DNA of 64,000 nt from contig CAJTQF010000001.1 in assembly GCA_910578565.1 (NCBI GenBank), forward strand, positions 248,001 through 312,000, written 5' to 3'. The position numbers and the translations under genes were made by a program. Origin of the DNA: an uncultured Christensenella sp. (GTDB lineage Bacteria; Bacillota; Clostridia; Christensenellales; Borkfalkiaceae). The notes beneath the pieces were generated by a model that had not been told where the DNA came from, did not search any database, and saw only the letters and a program-made list of their open reading frames with translations. Shown here in pieces: positions 1 through 8,011 of the stretch; position 1 is the stretch's first letter, and each line of letters opens with the position of its first letter.

Positions 1-1
1 G

Positions 2-736
2 TGGGAAGATATAATTCCCGAATTATATAAACAATTCGGCGACACCTTTATTAAAGCCGTGGGCGACACACCCAACGGGTTTTATGCAAAGATGAGCGAC
101 GGGGAACTGGTGAAAGCTCTTTCAACCCATCTCAGACAGGGCGTTCCTGTGTCGGAATATTTATGTAACGCAATCGAAAGAAGGAATGCGGTTGAACTGT
201 TGTTGCCGCTTTTAGACGGCAGTGAAGAAGAACGCGATTATGCCATTAATCTTATAGGCGCGGACGAACGTGCGCTTGATAAATATTTTGAAATGCTGCT
301 TGATAAAGACAGTCCCGAAGATTTGAAAAACAGGTGCGTGGACTACATAAAGGAAAACGCGGATTCGGTTGCCGACCGTGCGGTGGAAAATTATAACAGA
401 AATTGCGAGCGGGAATATATGCTTGAAATTATGTCGCGTTGCAAAGTCCGCTCGGATAAAATTTTCAATATCCTTTTAAAAGAGTTCAGGTGCGACGCGG
501 AAAATCTGCCGATGCATGCAAGTTATCTTGCGGCGTACGGCGACGAACGCGCACTGGAATATCTTCTGGATAAGATAGACGAAGAGTGCATAACTTTTAT
601 CGAGTATCAGGAACTGAAATTCGCTATCGAAGCGCTCGGCGGCGAGTACACAAAAAAACGCGATTTTTCAAACGACCCGTATTTCGAACTTATAAAATCG
701 GGTAGCGGCGATATTTTCGTCGGTTTTAAAAATTAA
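2..736 (+). CDS. HEAT-like helical repeat protein, 3' part only
   Basis: The frame is open from base 2, so the gene begins outside the window and only its last 244 codons are seen. The product is acidic and almost wholly alpha-helical, with repeated helix pairs such as AVELLLPLLDGSEEERDYAI and DERALEYLLDKIDEE. Proteins of this kind are usually binding scaffolds of the HEAT/armadillo type. There is no membrane segment and no catalytic motif. It converges on mnmG across a shared hairpin. I do not recognise a specific family, and a GTG at 59 is probably internal. Confidence 0.6.
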   Translation, partial: WEDIIPELYKQFGDTFIKAVGDTPNGFYAKMSDGELVKALSTHLRQGVPVSEYLCNAIERRNAVELLLPLLDGSEEERDYAINLIGADERALDKYFEMLLDKDSPEDLKNRCVDYIKENADSVADRAVENYNRNCEREYMLEIMSRCKVRSDKIFNILLKEFRCDAENLPMHASYLAAYGDERALEYLLDKIDEECITFIEYQELKFAIEALGGEYTKKRDFSNDPYFELIKSGSGDIFVGFKN

Positions 737-745
737 TATAGAGCA

Positions 746-782
746 AAGCGGCGCGGAACTTTACAAAGTTCCGCGCCGCTTA
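746..782. terminator. Bidirectional hairpin between convergent genes
   Basis: A nearly perfect GC-rich inverted repeat, GCGGCGCGGAACTTT against AAAGTTCCGCGCCGC, separates the convergent HEAT-like gene and mnmG. The T-runs on either side are weak, but position and stem strength fit a shared intrinsic terminator. Confidence 0.75.
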
Positions 783-786
783 AAAT

Positions 787-2652
787 TTAGTTTTTCCTTG
801 TCGCAAGCCAGACTATAAGCACTGTAACGTCTGCGGGGTTTACGCCGTAAATTCTGCCAGCCTGACCGAGAGTGAGCGGTTTCACGCGTTTAAGCTGTTC
901 GCGCGCTTCCAGCCGCAAGCCCTTTATTTCGTCATAGTCGATGTCGGGCGGAAGAAGACGCTCTTCTGATTTCTTTGCCTTTTCAATCTGCTGCGCGTTT
1001 TTCTTTAAATATCCTTCGTATTTTATCGTCGCTTCGGCAGACTTTAATATCTCTTCCGCAATTCCTTCCAGTATGCGGAAGTGATTGCAAATACCCTTGA
1101 TATCCGCGCCGCGCCGTATAAGCTCCGCGTAAGCCAAAGGCGGCGCTCCGTCAATGTTGTATTCAGTCATAAACCGCTGTGCGGCTGCCCTGTCCGCTAT
1201 GCGGCTGTTGAGCGCGTCAAGCGCGGCTTTGAATGCTTTTTTACGGTTTTCGAAGGATTTTTTTCTTTGTATCGTGTAAAGGGGGGTGTCCGCAATTTTC
1301 GGCGTCAGTCTGAAATCCGCAGTATCCTGCCTTAAATTTATTCTGTATTCCGCGCGTGAAGTCATTATTCGGTACGGCTCTTCCGTGCCTTTGGTCGTAA
1401 GGTCGTCTATGAGAACGCCTATATACGCTTCGTCGCGCCCCAGTACAAAGGGGGGCTTGTTCTGTATTTTAAACGCCGCGTTAATGCCCGCAATAAGCCC
1501 CTGTGCCGCGGCTTCTTCATAGCCCGAAGTTCCGTTTATCTGCCCCGCGGAATACAGCCCTTCAACGTTTTTATATTCGAGCGTGGGGTATAAATCGAGC
1601 GAATCTATACAGTCGTACTCTATTGCATAGGCATAGCGCATTATGTCGCAGTGTTCAAGCCCTTGAACGGAACGGTACATTTCCCTTTGCACTTCGTGCG
1701 GCATTGAAGAAGACATTCCCTGAACGTAAATTTCGTTGGTGTCCAGTCCTTCGGGTTCCAAAAAAATCTGGTGCCGCTGTTTGTCCGCAAAGCGCACTAC
1801 TTTGGTTTCGATAGAAGGGCAGTATCTGGGACCGGACGATTTTATATCGCCGTTGTAAAGTGGAGAGCTGTCAAGATTTTTTAAAATTGTTTCGTGCGTC
1901 AGTGCGTTGGTGTAGGCAAGGTGGCATACCGCAGTGTTTTTTGCGGGACTGTCGTTTAAAAACGAAAACGCAGGCAGGTTGTTTTCTCCTTCCTGCACGC
2001 CACACTTTGTAAAATCAACCGTACGCCCGTCAAGTCTTGCGGGCGTACCCGTTTTGAACCGCCTTATTTTAAAACCGAGTTCGATTAAATTTTTCGTAAG
2101 TTCGGTTGCGGGGGCAAATCCCGAAGGTCCGCTTTTTGCACGCACTTCGCCCGTTACGGTTTCAGCGTTCAGATAAACGCCCGTCGCAACTATTACGGCG
2201 CTCGCTTCTATAACGCCGCCGTAGGTAGTCAGAACGCCCGTTACCTTGCCGTTTCCGGTCATGATTTTTGCCGCTTCGCCCTGAATTACGCGCAGGTTGG
2301 GGGTGTTTTCAATTGTGCGCTTCATTTCACGGTGGTAGGCGTTTTTGTCGCACTGGCAACGTAAAGATTGCACCGCTTCGCCCTTGCCTTCGTTCAGCAT
2401 ACGCATCTGAATTGCGGTCTTATCGGCGTTAACGCCCATTTCGCCGCCCAATGCGTCGATTTCACGCACCAAATGCCCCTTGCCCGTGCCGCCTATGGAA
2501 GGGTTGCACGCAAGAAACGCTATGCTGTCCAGATTTAGCGTAAGCATACAGGTTTTAAGGTTTAACCGCGCACAGACAAGCGCGGCTTCGCATCCTGCGT
2601 GACCCGCGCCAATAACGCAAATATCAAATTTTCCTTCTGAAAAATTCTTCAT
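787..2652 (-). CDS. mnmG: tRNA uridine-5-carboxymethylaminomethyl modification enzyme MnmG (GidA)
   Basis: MnmG works with MnmE to add the carboxymethylaminomethyl group at C5 of wobble uridine 34 in certain tRNAs, using FAD and methylene-tetrahydrofolate. The 621-residue product has the N-terminal dinucleotide fold (GAGHAG at 15-20) and the family signatures GGTGKGHLVREIDALGGEMG and SGYEEAAAQGLIAG. Length matches the family (about 620-630). It lies directly downstream of dnaA on the same strand with a 44-bp gap, so the two may be cotranscribed. MnmG genes near dnaA are common in bacteria. No mnmE is visible in the window. Confidence 0.97.
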   Translation of the reverse strand: MKNFSEGKFDICVIGAGHAGCEAALVCARLNLKTCMLTLNLDSIAFLACNPSIGGTGKGHLVREIDALGGEMGVNADKTAIQMRMLNEGKGEAVQSLRCQCDKNAYHREMKRTIENTPNLRVIQGEAAKIMTGNGKVTGVLTTYGGVIEASAVIVATGVYLNAETVTGEVRAKSGPSGFAPATELTKNLIELGFKIRRFKTGTPARLDGRTVDFTKCGVQEGENNLPAFSFLNDSPAKNTAVCHLAYTNALTHETILKNLDSSPLYNGDIKSSGPRYCPSIETKVVRFADKQRHQIFLEPEGLDTNEIYVQGMSSSMPHEVQREMYRSVQGLEHCDIMRYAYAIEYDCIDSLDLYPTLEYKNVEGLYSAGQINGTSGYEEAAAQGLIAGINAAFKIQNKPPFVLGRDEAYIGVLIDDLTTKGTEEPYRIMTSRAEYRINLRQDTADFRLTPKIADTPLYTIQRKKSFENRKKAFKAALDALNSRIADRAAAQRFMTEYNIDGAPPLAYAELIRRGADIKGICNHFRILEGIAEEILKSAEATIKYEGYLKKNAQQIEKAKKSEERLLPPDIDYDEIKGLRLEAREQLKRVKPLTLGQAGRIYGVNPADVTVLIVWLATRKN

Positions 2653-2668
2653 ATCCCGATATATTTTT

Positions 2669-2692
2669 ATTGCCCGATATCAATCGGGCAAT
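2669..2692. other. Perfect hairpin between dnaA and mnmG
   Basis: ATTGCCCGAT and ATCGGGCAAT form a perfect 10-bp stem with a 4-nt loop in the dnaA-mnmG gap. On the minus (coding) strand it is followed by A residues rather than a T-run, so it is not a typical terminator for dnaA. It may act as an mRNA processing or stability element. A T-run follows on the plus strand, but no plus-strand gene ends here. Confidence 0.5.
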
Positions 2693-2696
2693 AGCT

Positions 2697-4043
2697 TTAT
2701 TTTTTTAAAATTATGTTCTTAATGTCGTCTACGTCTTTTGCTATTTTATCGTTTACGCGCAGCATTTCGTCAACCTTGTCGCGCGAATACAAAATAGTGG
2801 TGTGGTCGCGGCCGCCCAGTTCGTTTCCTATAGACACAAGCGGAAGGGACAAAAGCTCGCACATCAGATAGCAGCAAATTTGTCTGGGTATAACTATTTC
2901 TTTTTTCTTGCTCTTGCCCAAAATATCGTTTTTAGAAATGCGGTAATACCCCGTTACGGCGGTAATTACAGTTTCGGAAGTAATTTCTTCCTTGCCTTCC
3001 GAAACGGCTTCGCTGAGCGCGTTGCGCGCAAGTTCAACCGATATGGGTTCTTCGTGCAGTTTGGAAGCGAATATTACCTTTGTCAGCCTGCCTTCAAGCG
3101 TTCTTACGTCGTCGCCCGAGTCCTGCGCAAGAAATGTAAGGACGTCGTCGGGGACAAGGCACTTTTTTTCATACGATTTGCGTTTTAATATCGCAATCTT
3201 TGTTTCGAAGTTGGGGGGGAGAATGTCGAAAAGCAGTCCGCCGGAAAAGCGCGTTCTCAGCCTTTCTTCCAGAGCGGTAAGCTCTTTGGGGGGGTGGTCG
3301 GAAGAAATTACTATCTGCTTGCCTTTCGAAACGAGTTCGTTGAAGGTGTGGAAAAATTCTTCCTGCACTGCCTTTTTGTTTTCGATAAACTGAATATCGT
3401 CTATAATAAGCACGTCCGCGTTGCGGTAGTACTGACGTAAGCGTATACTTTTATCGCGCGCGTCGGGTCCGCGGCTTGTAAACATAGTGTCTATAATTTC
3501 GTTTACAAACTGTTCGCAGGTCACGTAAATTACTTTAAGGTTGGGCTTATCCTTTATTACCTTGTTTGCAATTGCCTGAATAAGGTGGGTTTTTCCCAGT
3601 CCCGTTCCGCCGTAGATGAAAAGGGGGTTGTAGGTGCCCGCGGGGTCGTTTGCGACAGAGAGCGCCGCGGCGTGTACGAATTCGTTGTTTTTACCTACAA
3701 CAAAGCTATCAAAGGTGAATTTGGGGTCGACGTTTGCGGGCGGGGTGTAGCCGCCGTCGTCGGGCGCGTTGTATGCCCAGCCGTCGCTGCCTTCAACTTT
3801 CAGCCTGAAATCGGTAAGACCCACGTCGGCTTTGATTATCGCTTCGCGCATTTTATCGGCAAGGGTGCCGGTAATGTGTCTGGCAAAACTTTCGGTGGGG
3901 GTTTCAAGCACTATAAATCTGCCGTCAATATCAACGGGTACCAGCTTTTCGATGTAAGTGGTATAGTTGATATGCGACACAAGTTCCTGCATCTTTTCCT
4001 TTATGGGATTGTATAAAAAGTCGAAATTCCCCTTTTCTGCCAT
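2697..4043 (-). CDS. dnaA: Chromosomal replication initiator DnaA
   Basis: DnaA is the AAA+ ATPase that binds 9-mer DnaA boxes and melts oriC. The 448-residue product has domain I at the N-terminus, Walker A GGTGLGKT (145-152), Walker B VLIIDD (211-216) and the C-terminal DnaA signature GRDHTTI (411-417) in the box-binding helix-turn-helix. Length is typical. It is transcribed divergently from recF across 121 bp, whereas many bacteria have dnaA-dnaN-recF in one direction. No dnaN is present here. Gene strands switch at this point (minus to the left, plus to the right), as is often seen near a chromosome origin. Confidence 0.98.
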   Translation of the reverse strand: MAEKGNFDFLYNPIKEKMQELVSHINYTTYIEKLVPVDIDGRFIVLETPTESFARHITGTLADKMREAIIKADVGLTDFRLKVEGSDGWAYNAPDDGGYTPPANVDPKFTFDSFVVGKNNEFVHAAALSVANDPAGTYNPLFIYGGTGLGKTHLIQAIANKVIKDKPNLKVIYVTCEQFVNEIIDTMFTSRGPDARDKSIRLRQYYRNADVLIIDDIQFIENKKAVQEEFFHTFNELVSKGKQIVISSDHPPKELTALEERLRTRFSGGLLFDILPPNFETKIAILKRKSYEKKCLVPDDVLTFLAQDSGDDVRTLEGRLTKVIFASKLHEEPISVELARNALSEAVSEGKEEITSETVITAVTGYYRISKNDILGKSKKKEIVIPRQICCYLMCELLSLPLVSIGNELGGRDHTTILYSRDKVDEMLRVNDKIAKDVDDIKNIILKK

Positions 4044-4164
4044 AATAAAGCCGTTAATCCTTTGAGTTTTGAAAAATTTTTGTTATAATAGTAATAGCGG
4101 ATAAAACCGCAGTTTAATTAATTATAATACAAAATACGATTAAAATAAAGTGTTTTTCAGATAA
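4044..4164. promoter_or_regulatory. Divergent dnaA/recF promoter region, possible origin-proximal DNA
   Basis: This AT-rich gap holds a plus-strand promoter candidate, TTGAGT (4062) with 16 bp to TATAAT (4084-4089), suited to recF. A second TATAAT lies further right inside a near-palindrome and could serve dnaA on the minus strand. One DnaA-box-like 9-mer with a single mismatch (TTATCCGCA, minus strand) overlaps the start of recF. I see no cluster of consensus boxes, so oriC here is possible but not shown. Confidence 0.45.
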
Positions 4165-5250
4165 ATGCGGATAAAAAATTTAAAATTAAAAAATTTCAGA
4201 AATTACGAAAACGAAAGCATCTCGTTCGGCGAAGGGCTGAACGTGCTTTTCGGCAAAAACGCGCAGGGCAAGACCAACTGTGCCGAAGCGGTTTTTTACC
4301 TTTGCACGGGCACTTCGCCCCGTTGCAGGCGTGAAAAACAGCTTATACGCCACGGCTGCGACTGCGCGGAAATTTCCGCCTTGGCAGAAGGTGTGTACGG
4401 CGAAATAGAGATATCCGCAAAAATAACCGAAAGCGGCAGGGAAGTGAAACTGAACGGAAACAAAATTACACGCAACGCCGATATTCTGGGAAATATTTAC
4501 AGCGTGTTCTTTTCCCCGCACGAACTGCGTCTTATCCAGGACGGTCCTGACGAGCGGCGCAGGTTTTTAAACGTTTCCATATCCCAGCTTTCCCGCCCTT
4601 ACTACGTGGCGCTTTCAAGGTACAACAAAATTTTAGAGCAGCGCAACAACCTGTTGAAGAACCGCGACTTGCAGCTTGTTTACGAAACTTTGCCGGTCTG
4701 GGACGAGCAGCTTTGCAAATACGCGGCGGTAATCGCTTCGAAGCGGGCGGAATTTGTAGAGATGCTTGCGCCGATAGCCGCCCAAATTCACGCTTACATC
4801 ACCGACGGCGCGGAGAAACTGGAAGTTTCGCCCGAAAAGAAATATAAGGGCGACGAAAAACAGCTTTCCGAAAGACTGTTTTCCGAACTTTCGGCAAATT
4901 ACGACAGGGATATCCGTCTGGGCTTTACCGCGTCCGGTCCGCACAGGGACGATCTGGATATCGTAATCGACGGCTCAGACGCGAAAAACTTTGCGTCGCA
5001 GGGGCAGACAAGGACGGCGGCTCTTTCAATAAAACTTGCCGAAGTGGAAATTTTCAAAAAACTTTCGGGCGAGTATCCCGTGCTTGTTCTGGACGACGTT
5101 ATGAGCGAGCTGGATTTACCCAGAAGAAAAAAACTTGCAACGCGCACGCAGGGTTTGCAGACTATTCTGACCTGCACCCATGCCGAGCGCGTATTGTACG
5201 GCAGGGAAACGCACAAAATTAAGGTGGAGAACGGCAAAATAAAACAGTGA
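4165..5250 (+). CDS. recF: DNA replication and repair protein RecF
   Basis: RecF is an SMC-like ATPase that helps load RecA at single-stranded gaps together with RecO and RecR. The 361-residue product has Walker A GKNAQGKT (30-37), the SQGQTRTAALSIKLAE signature region and Walker B LVLDDVMSELD near the C-terminus. The ATG at 4165 gives the classic N-terminus MRIKNLKLKNFRNY, but no clear Shine-Dalgarno precedes it. The stop overlaps the GTG start of the PHP gene by 4 bp, indicating translational coupling. Confidence 0.96.
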   Translation: MRIKNLKLKNFRNYENESISFGEGLNVLFGKNAQGKTNCAEAVFYLCTGTSPRCRREKQLIRHGCDCAEISALAEGVYGEIEISAKITESGREVKLNGNKITRNADILGNIYSVFFSPHELRLIQDGPDERRRFLNVSISQLSRPYYVALSRYNKILEQRNNLLKNRDLQLVYETLPVWDEQLCKYAAVIASKRAEFVEMLAPIAAQIHAYITDGAEKLEVSPEKKYKGDEKQLSERLFSELSANYDRDIRLGFTASGPHRDDLDIVIDGSDAKNFASQGQTRTAALSIKLAEVEIFKKLSGEYPVLVLDDVMSELDLPRRKKLATRTQGLQTILTCTHAERVLYGRETHKIKVENGKIKQ

Positions 5251-6074
5251 GAGCGGATTTACACATTCATTCATATTATTCCGACGGTCTTTTATCCCCT
5301 GCGGATATTGCGCAATCCGCCGCCGCAAACGGCGTTGAACTTATCGCGGTAACCGACCACGACACAATGCTCGCCTGCCGCGAAACGTATGAATGCTGCA
5401 AAGAACGCGGCGTAAAATTTGTGGGCGGCATAGAAGTTTCGGCATATTCCGGCGAGACAAAAATCCATACGCTGGGTTACGGCTTGGATACGGAATGCGC
5501 GACATATAAAGAATTTGCAAAACAGTTGGCGGAAGGCTCTTTACGCCGCGCAGAAGATACCGTTTTTAAACTTAATAGAGCGGGAGTACGCCTTTCTATG
5601 GAAGAAGTTTTCAGCGTACAGGTAGTAAAGAATATACCCGTCCATACAATGCACATAGCGCGTGCGGCGGCAAAAAAGGGATACGCAAGTTCGCCGTTTA
5701 ATTTTTATCTCGAATACCTTGCTTCTGGCAAGCCCGCGTTTTCGGATATTGCAAGACCTTCGCCCGAGTACGCGGTTGAAGTAATAAAAGCCTGCGGCGG
5801 AGTATCTTCGCTTGCACACCCCGGGAGAATAGAACTGGACAAAAACGGCGTTGAAAGTCTTATAAAAAAACTTGCGGCTTGCGGACTTGACGGCATAGAA
5901 TGCGTGTATTCTACACATACTGCTAAGGAGACGGCGTACTATAAGGAGACGGCAAGCGAACTCGGTCTTTTGGCGACGGGCGGGTCCGATACTCACTATT
6001 CCGGCGGTAAAAGAAAAATCGGTACCCCTGTATTCGAAGCTGACAGGGCGCTTGCGGAAAAACTTAGGATTTGA
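5247..6074 (+). CDS. PHP-domain metal-dependent phosphoesterase
   Basis: The 275-residue product starts with the PHP signature HIHSYYSDG (His6, His8) followed by TDHDT. Later metal-ligand regions include LAHPGR and GGSDTHY. It resembles the TrpH/YciV branch, whose characterised members hydrolyse 3',5'-nucleoside bisphosphates and short 5'-phosphorylated RNA. The substrate here is inferred from family only. The start is a GTG overlapping the recF stop (GTGA), and its own stop overlaps the TTG start of the next gene, so recF, this gene and the VanW gene form a tight operon. Confidence 0.85.
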   Translation: MRADLHIHSYYSDGLLSPADIAQSAAANGVELIAVTDHDTMLACRETYECCKERGVKFVGGIEVSAYSGETKIHTLGYGLDTECATYKEFAKQLAEGSLRRAEDTVFKLNRAGVRLSMEEVFSVQVVKNIPVHTMHIARAAAKKGYASSPFNFYLEYLASGKPAFSDIARPSPEYAVEVIKACGGVSSLAHPGRIELDKNGVESLIKKLAACGLDGIECVYSTHTAKETAYYKETASELGLLATGGSDTHYSGGKRKIGTPVFEADRALAEKLRI

Positions 6075-7351
6075 AAAAACAGACAGTTTTAAAATTGAAT
6101 TTACTTATAATTACGCTCGCCTTTTCGGCGGGCTTAATTTTTTTGTGCTGCGGCTTTTTTAACCGCGTGCCGCGCGGCGTTGTGATTAACGGCATAGACG
6201 TAGGCGGCAAATCCAGAAAACAGGCTGTTGCGATTATTCGGCAGAACATAGAAGACGGGCTTAAAACAAAGAGCCTTGTCATTTGCGGAAACAGGCAGGA
6301 GTACCGTTTTACCTATCCCGAAATCGGCTACAAGGACAACCTGCAAAAACTTATAAAATCGGTAAAAAAGGGCGGAGAGAGCGAATTACGGGTAAGCTAT
6401 TACCTTAACGGACTTTCGGAAATAGCCGATATTATCTGCAATAACGAGAGCGTGTTTCCCGTAGAGCCTTACGCAATTTTCAACAGCAGCGGCGCGCCAT
6501 TCACTTATTGTGCGGGCACGGACGGCTGTAAAGCGGACAAAAATAAACTTTTAAACGATATAAAAAATTCGCTTGCGGGCGGTTTTGAAAAAGTGCAGTT
6601 GAAAACGGATACGGTAAAGCGGCAGACGGCATTGAGCGCGGTCAAGCGCGACACACGCCTGCTTTCGTCATTTGTGACTTATTTTGACGGAAGCAACGTA
6701 GCGCGTTCGCACAATATCCGCCTTGCCGCCGAAAAAATAAACGGCAGTACGCTGGGCGTAGGCGAAGTGTTTTCATTCAACGGTACGGTCGGCGAGCGGA
6801 CGGCGGAAAGGGGTTTCAAACCCGCAAAAATTATCGAAAAGGGCGAATTTGTAGAAGGGGTCGGCGGCGGCGTGTGTCAGGTCAGCACAACAATTTACAA
6901 CGCGGCTCTTTTGTGCGGCTGTGAAATCGAAGAGTATCATCCGCATTCACTTTCTGTAAGTTACGTGCCGCCGTCGTGCGACGCAATGGTGAGCGGAAAT
7001 TATTTCGACTTAAAATTCAGAAACGTCGCGCCTACAACTTTATATATCCGCGCGCGCACGGGAACAAACTACGTCGCGTTCGACTTCTACGGCAGAAGCG
7101 ACGGCAACCAGTATTTTTACAAATCGGAAGTGACGGGCACAATTCCCGCGCCCGAAGAAATCACCGAAGACGAGTCGCAGGTAAAGGCGGGAAGGGACGG
7201 CACCGAAAGCACGGGCTATTTAACCGTTACGCGCAACGGCGCGGTAATCAAAAGAAAAGTTTTACGCCGCGACAAGTACGCGCCCGTAAAAAAAGTAACT
7301 CTCGCCACCGAAAATCCGGAAGAGACAGATGACCTTTCTGCGTCACCCTGA
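6071..7351 (+). CDS. VanW-family cell-envelope protein
   Basis: The 426-residue protein has an N-terminal membrane anchor or signal segment (about residues 8-28), a peptidoglycan-binding-like region and a full VanW domain (GEVFSFNGTVGERTAERGF, then VGGGVCQVSTTIYNAALL). VanW proteins occur in vancomycin-resistance clusters and widely in Clostridia, and their biochemical role is unknown. The start is a TTG overlapping the preceding stop codon. A REP-like palindrome runs into its last codons, so the C-terminal tail may be young sequence. Confidence 0.85.
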   Translation: MKKQTVLKLNLLIITLAFSAGLIFLCCGFFNRVPRGVVINGIDVGGKSRKQAVAIIRQNIEDGLKTKSLVICGNRQEYRFTYPEIGYKDNLQKLIKSVKKGGESELRVSYYLNGLSEIADIICNNESVFPVEPYAIFNSSGAPFTYCAGTDGCKADKNKLLNDIKNSLAGGFEKVQLKTDTVKRQTALSAVKRDTRLLSSFVTYFDGSNVARSHNIRLAAEKINGSTLGVGEVFSFNGTVGERTAERGFKPAKIIEKGEFVEGVGGGVCQVSTTIYNAALLCGCEIEEYHPHSLSVSYVPPSCDAMVSGNYFDLKFRNVAPTTLYIRARTGTNYVAFDFYGRSDGNQYFYKSEVTGTIPAPEEITEDESQVKAGRDGTESTGYLTVTRNGAVIKRKVLRRDKYAPVKKVTLATENPEETDDLSASP

Positions 7352-7407
7352 GCGCAGCCGATTATCTTAAACTCCCGCGGGATACTTCGGCAGGCTCAGA
7401 ATGGCGC
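7340..7407. repeat. REP-like imperfect palindrome
   Basis: The left arm GCGTCACCCTGAGCGCAG and the right arm CTCAGAATGGCGC are imperfect inverted copies. This is the CTGAGC-type dispersed palindrome found in many bacterial genomes. It overlaps the last codons of the VanW gene. A half-copy, GTCATTCTGAGCGCAG, lies at 7761-7790. Confidence 0.55.
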
Positions 7408-7422
7408 ATAAAAAAGTAAAAA

Positions 7423-7460
7423 AACGGCGTGCAATTTTTTGCGCGCCGTTCTATAAAAAA
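7423..7460. terminator. Intrinsic terminator between VanW and XRE genes
   Basis: AACGGCGTGCA and TGCGCGCCGTT pair around a T-rich loop. A-rich and T-rich flanks on the two sides make it usable by both convergent genes. Confidence 0.75.
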
Positions 7461-7471
7461 TTTTTATTTAA

Positions 7472-7672
7472 TTAATAGTCGGAAAGACCGAGAAGATAAT
7501 CAACTGAAACGTTGAAAAATATTTTCAATTTAATTAATGCGTTATAATCGGGCAATCTGCCTGCGTTTAGCCAGCCGCTTATTGTAGTGGCGGGTATATC
7601 CGCATACAGACTTAATTGCTTTTGGGTGAGTTGTTTTTCATTCATTAAATTAATTAGAATTTTTTTGAACAT
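7472..7672 (-). CDS. Small XRE-family helix-turn-helix regulator
   Basis: This 66-residue protein is almost entirely one Cro/C1-type helix-turn-helix: KQLTQKQLSLYADIPATTIS followed by GWLNAGRLPDYNALIKLKIFFNVSVDYLLG. That is the standard size for stand-alone XRE regulators, which bind palindromic operators as dimers. It converges on the VanW gene. A perfect-armed palindrome about 140 bp upstream (7813-7830) is a candidate operator. Its targets are unknown. Confidence 0.85.
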   Translation of the reverse strand: MFKKILINLMNEKQLTQKQLSLYADIPATTISGWLNAGRLPDYNALIKLKIFFNVSVDYLLGLSDY

Positions 7673-7760
7673 AATAAAATTTTATCATAAAATTTAAAAA
7701 TTTGTTTAATTCCCCAAAATCGGGGAAGTGAGCGTTTGTTTTATAACTTTAAGCGTTTTT

Positions 7761-7790
7761 TGTGTCATTCTGAGCGCAGTTGAAATGTCT
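7761..7790 (+). repeat. Half-copy of REP-like element
   Basis: GTCATTCTGAGCGCAG matches the arm of the palindrome at 7340-7407. No inverted partner is visible nearby. Confidence 0.4.
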
Positions 7791-7812
7791 TTTAATTAAT
7801 AGCAAATTTTTT

Positions 7813-7830
7813 TATACCTATTTAGGTATA
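7813..7830. promoter_or_regulatory. Palindromic operator candidate
   Basis: TATACCTATTTAGGTATA has two perfect 8-bp arms around a central TT. A further half-site-like CAGGTATT follows at about 7842. It lies between the small XRE gene and plsX, just upstream of a weak promoter-like sequence. It is the size expected for an XRE dimer site, though the link is inferred. Confidence 0.45.
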
Positions 7831-7856
7831 ACGGATACAAACAGGTATTTATTTGT

Positions 7857-7956
7857 TACAATAACAACGTCACTTAATTCACGCAAGAGGCGGAGAGCAT
7901 AAAAACGGGGAAGGGCGGACCTGATTAAAGGTTTGCTCTTCCTTGTTTTTTTATTT
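7857..7956 (+). ncRNA. Possible short transcript ending in a strong terminator
   Basis: The gap between the XRE gene and plsX contains a TACAAT -10-like element (7857-7862), about 45 nt with no start codon, and then a 14-bp hairpin (7909-7942) followed by TTGTTTTTTT. plsX has its own promoter after this terminator, so the terminated stretch is either a small RNA or an attenuated leader. I recognise no riboswitch or named RNA in it. Confidence 0.3.
7907..7956 (+). terminator. Intrinsic terminator upstream of plsX
   Basis: GGAAGGGCGGACCT pairs with AGGTTTGCTCTTCC (a few G-U pairs) around GATTAA and is followed by TTGTTTTTTT. This is a textbook intrinsic terminator shape. Confidence 0.8.
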
Positions 7957-7983
7957 GTGTTTTTAAAATGAGTGTGCTATAAT
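7955..7983 (+). promoter_or_regulatory. plsX operon promoter
   Basis: TTGTGT (7955-7960), a 17-bp spacer and TATAAT (7978-7983) with an extended -10 TGC give a good sigma-A promoter. The Shine-Dalgarno CAGGAG lies shortly before the plsX ATG. Confidence 0.7.
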
Positions 7984-8011
7984 ATTTTGCGGTAAAATAT
8001 CAGGAGTATCA

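Noticed and set aside
3585..4016. 143-codon frame antisense to dnaA
   Set aside because: dnaA is a certain gene here, and the antisense frame has Val/Gly-rich shadow composition.
4044..4164. Calling the dnaA/recF gap as oriC
   Set aside because: Only one imperfect box is visible in 121 bp. The strand switch alone is not enough.
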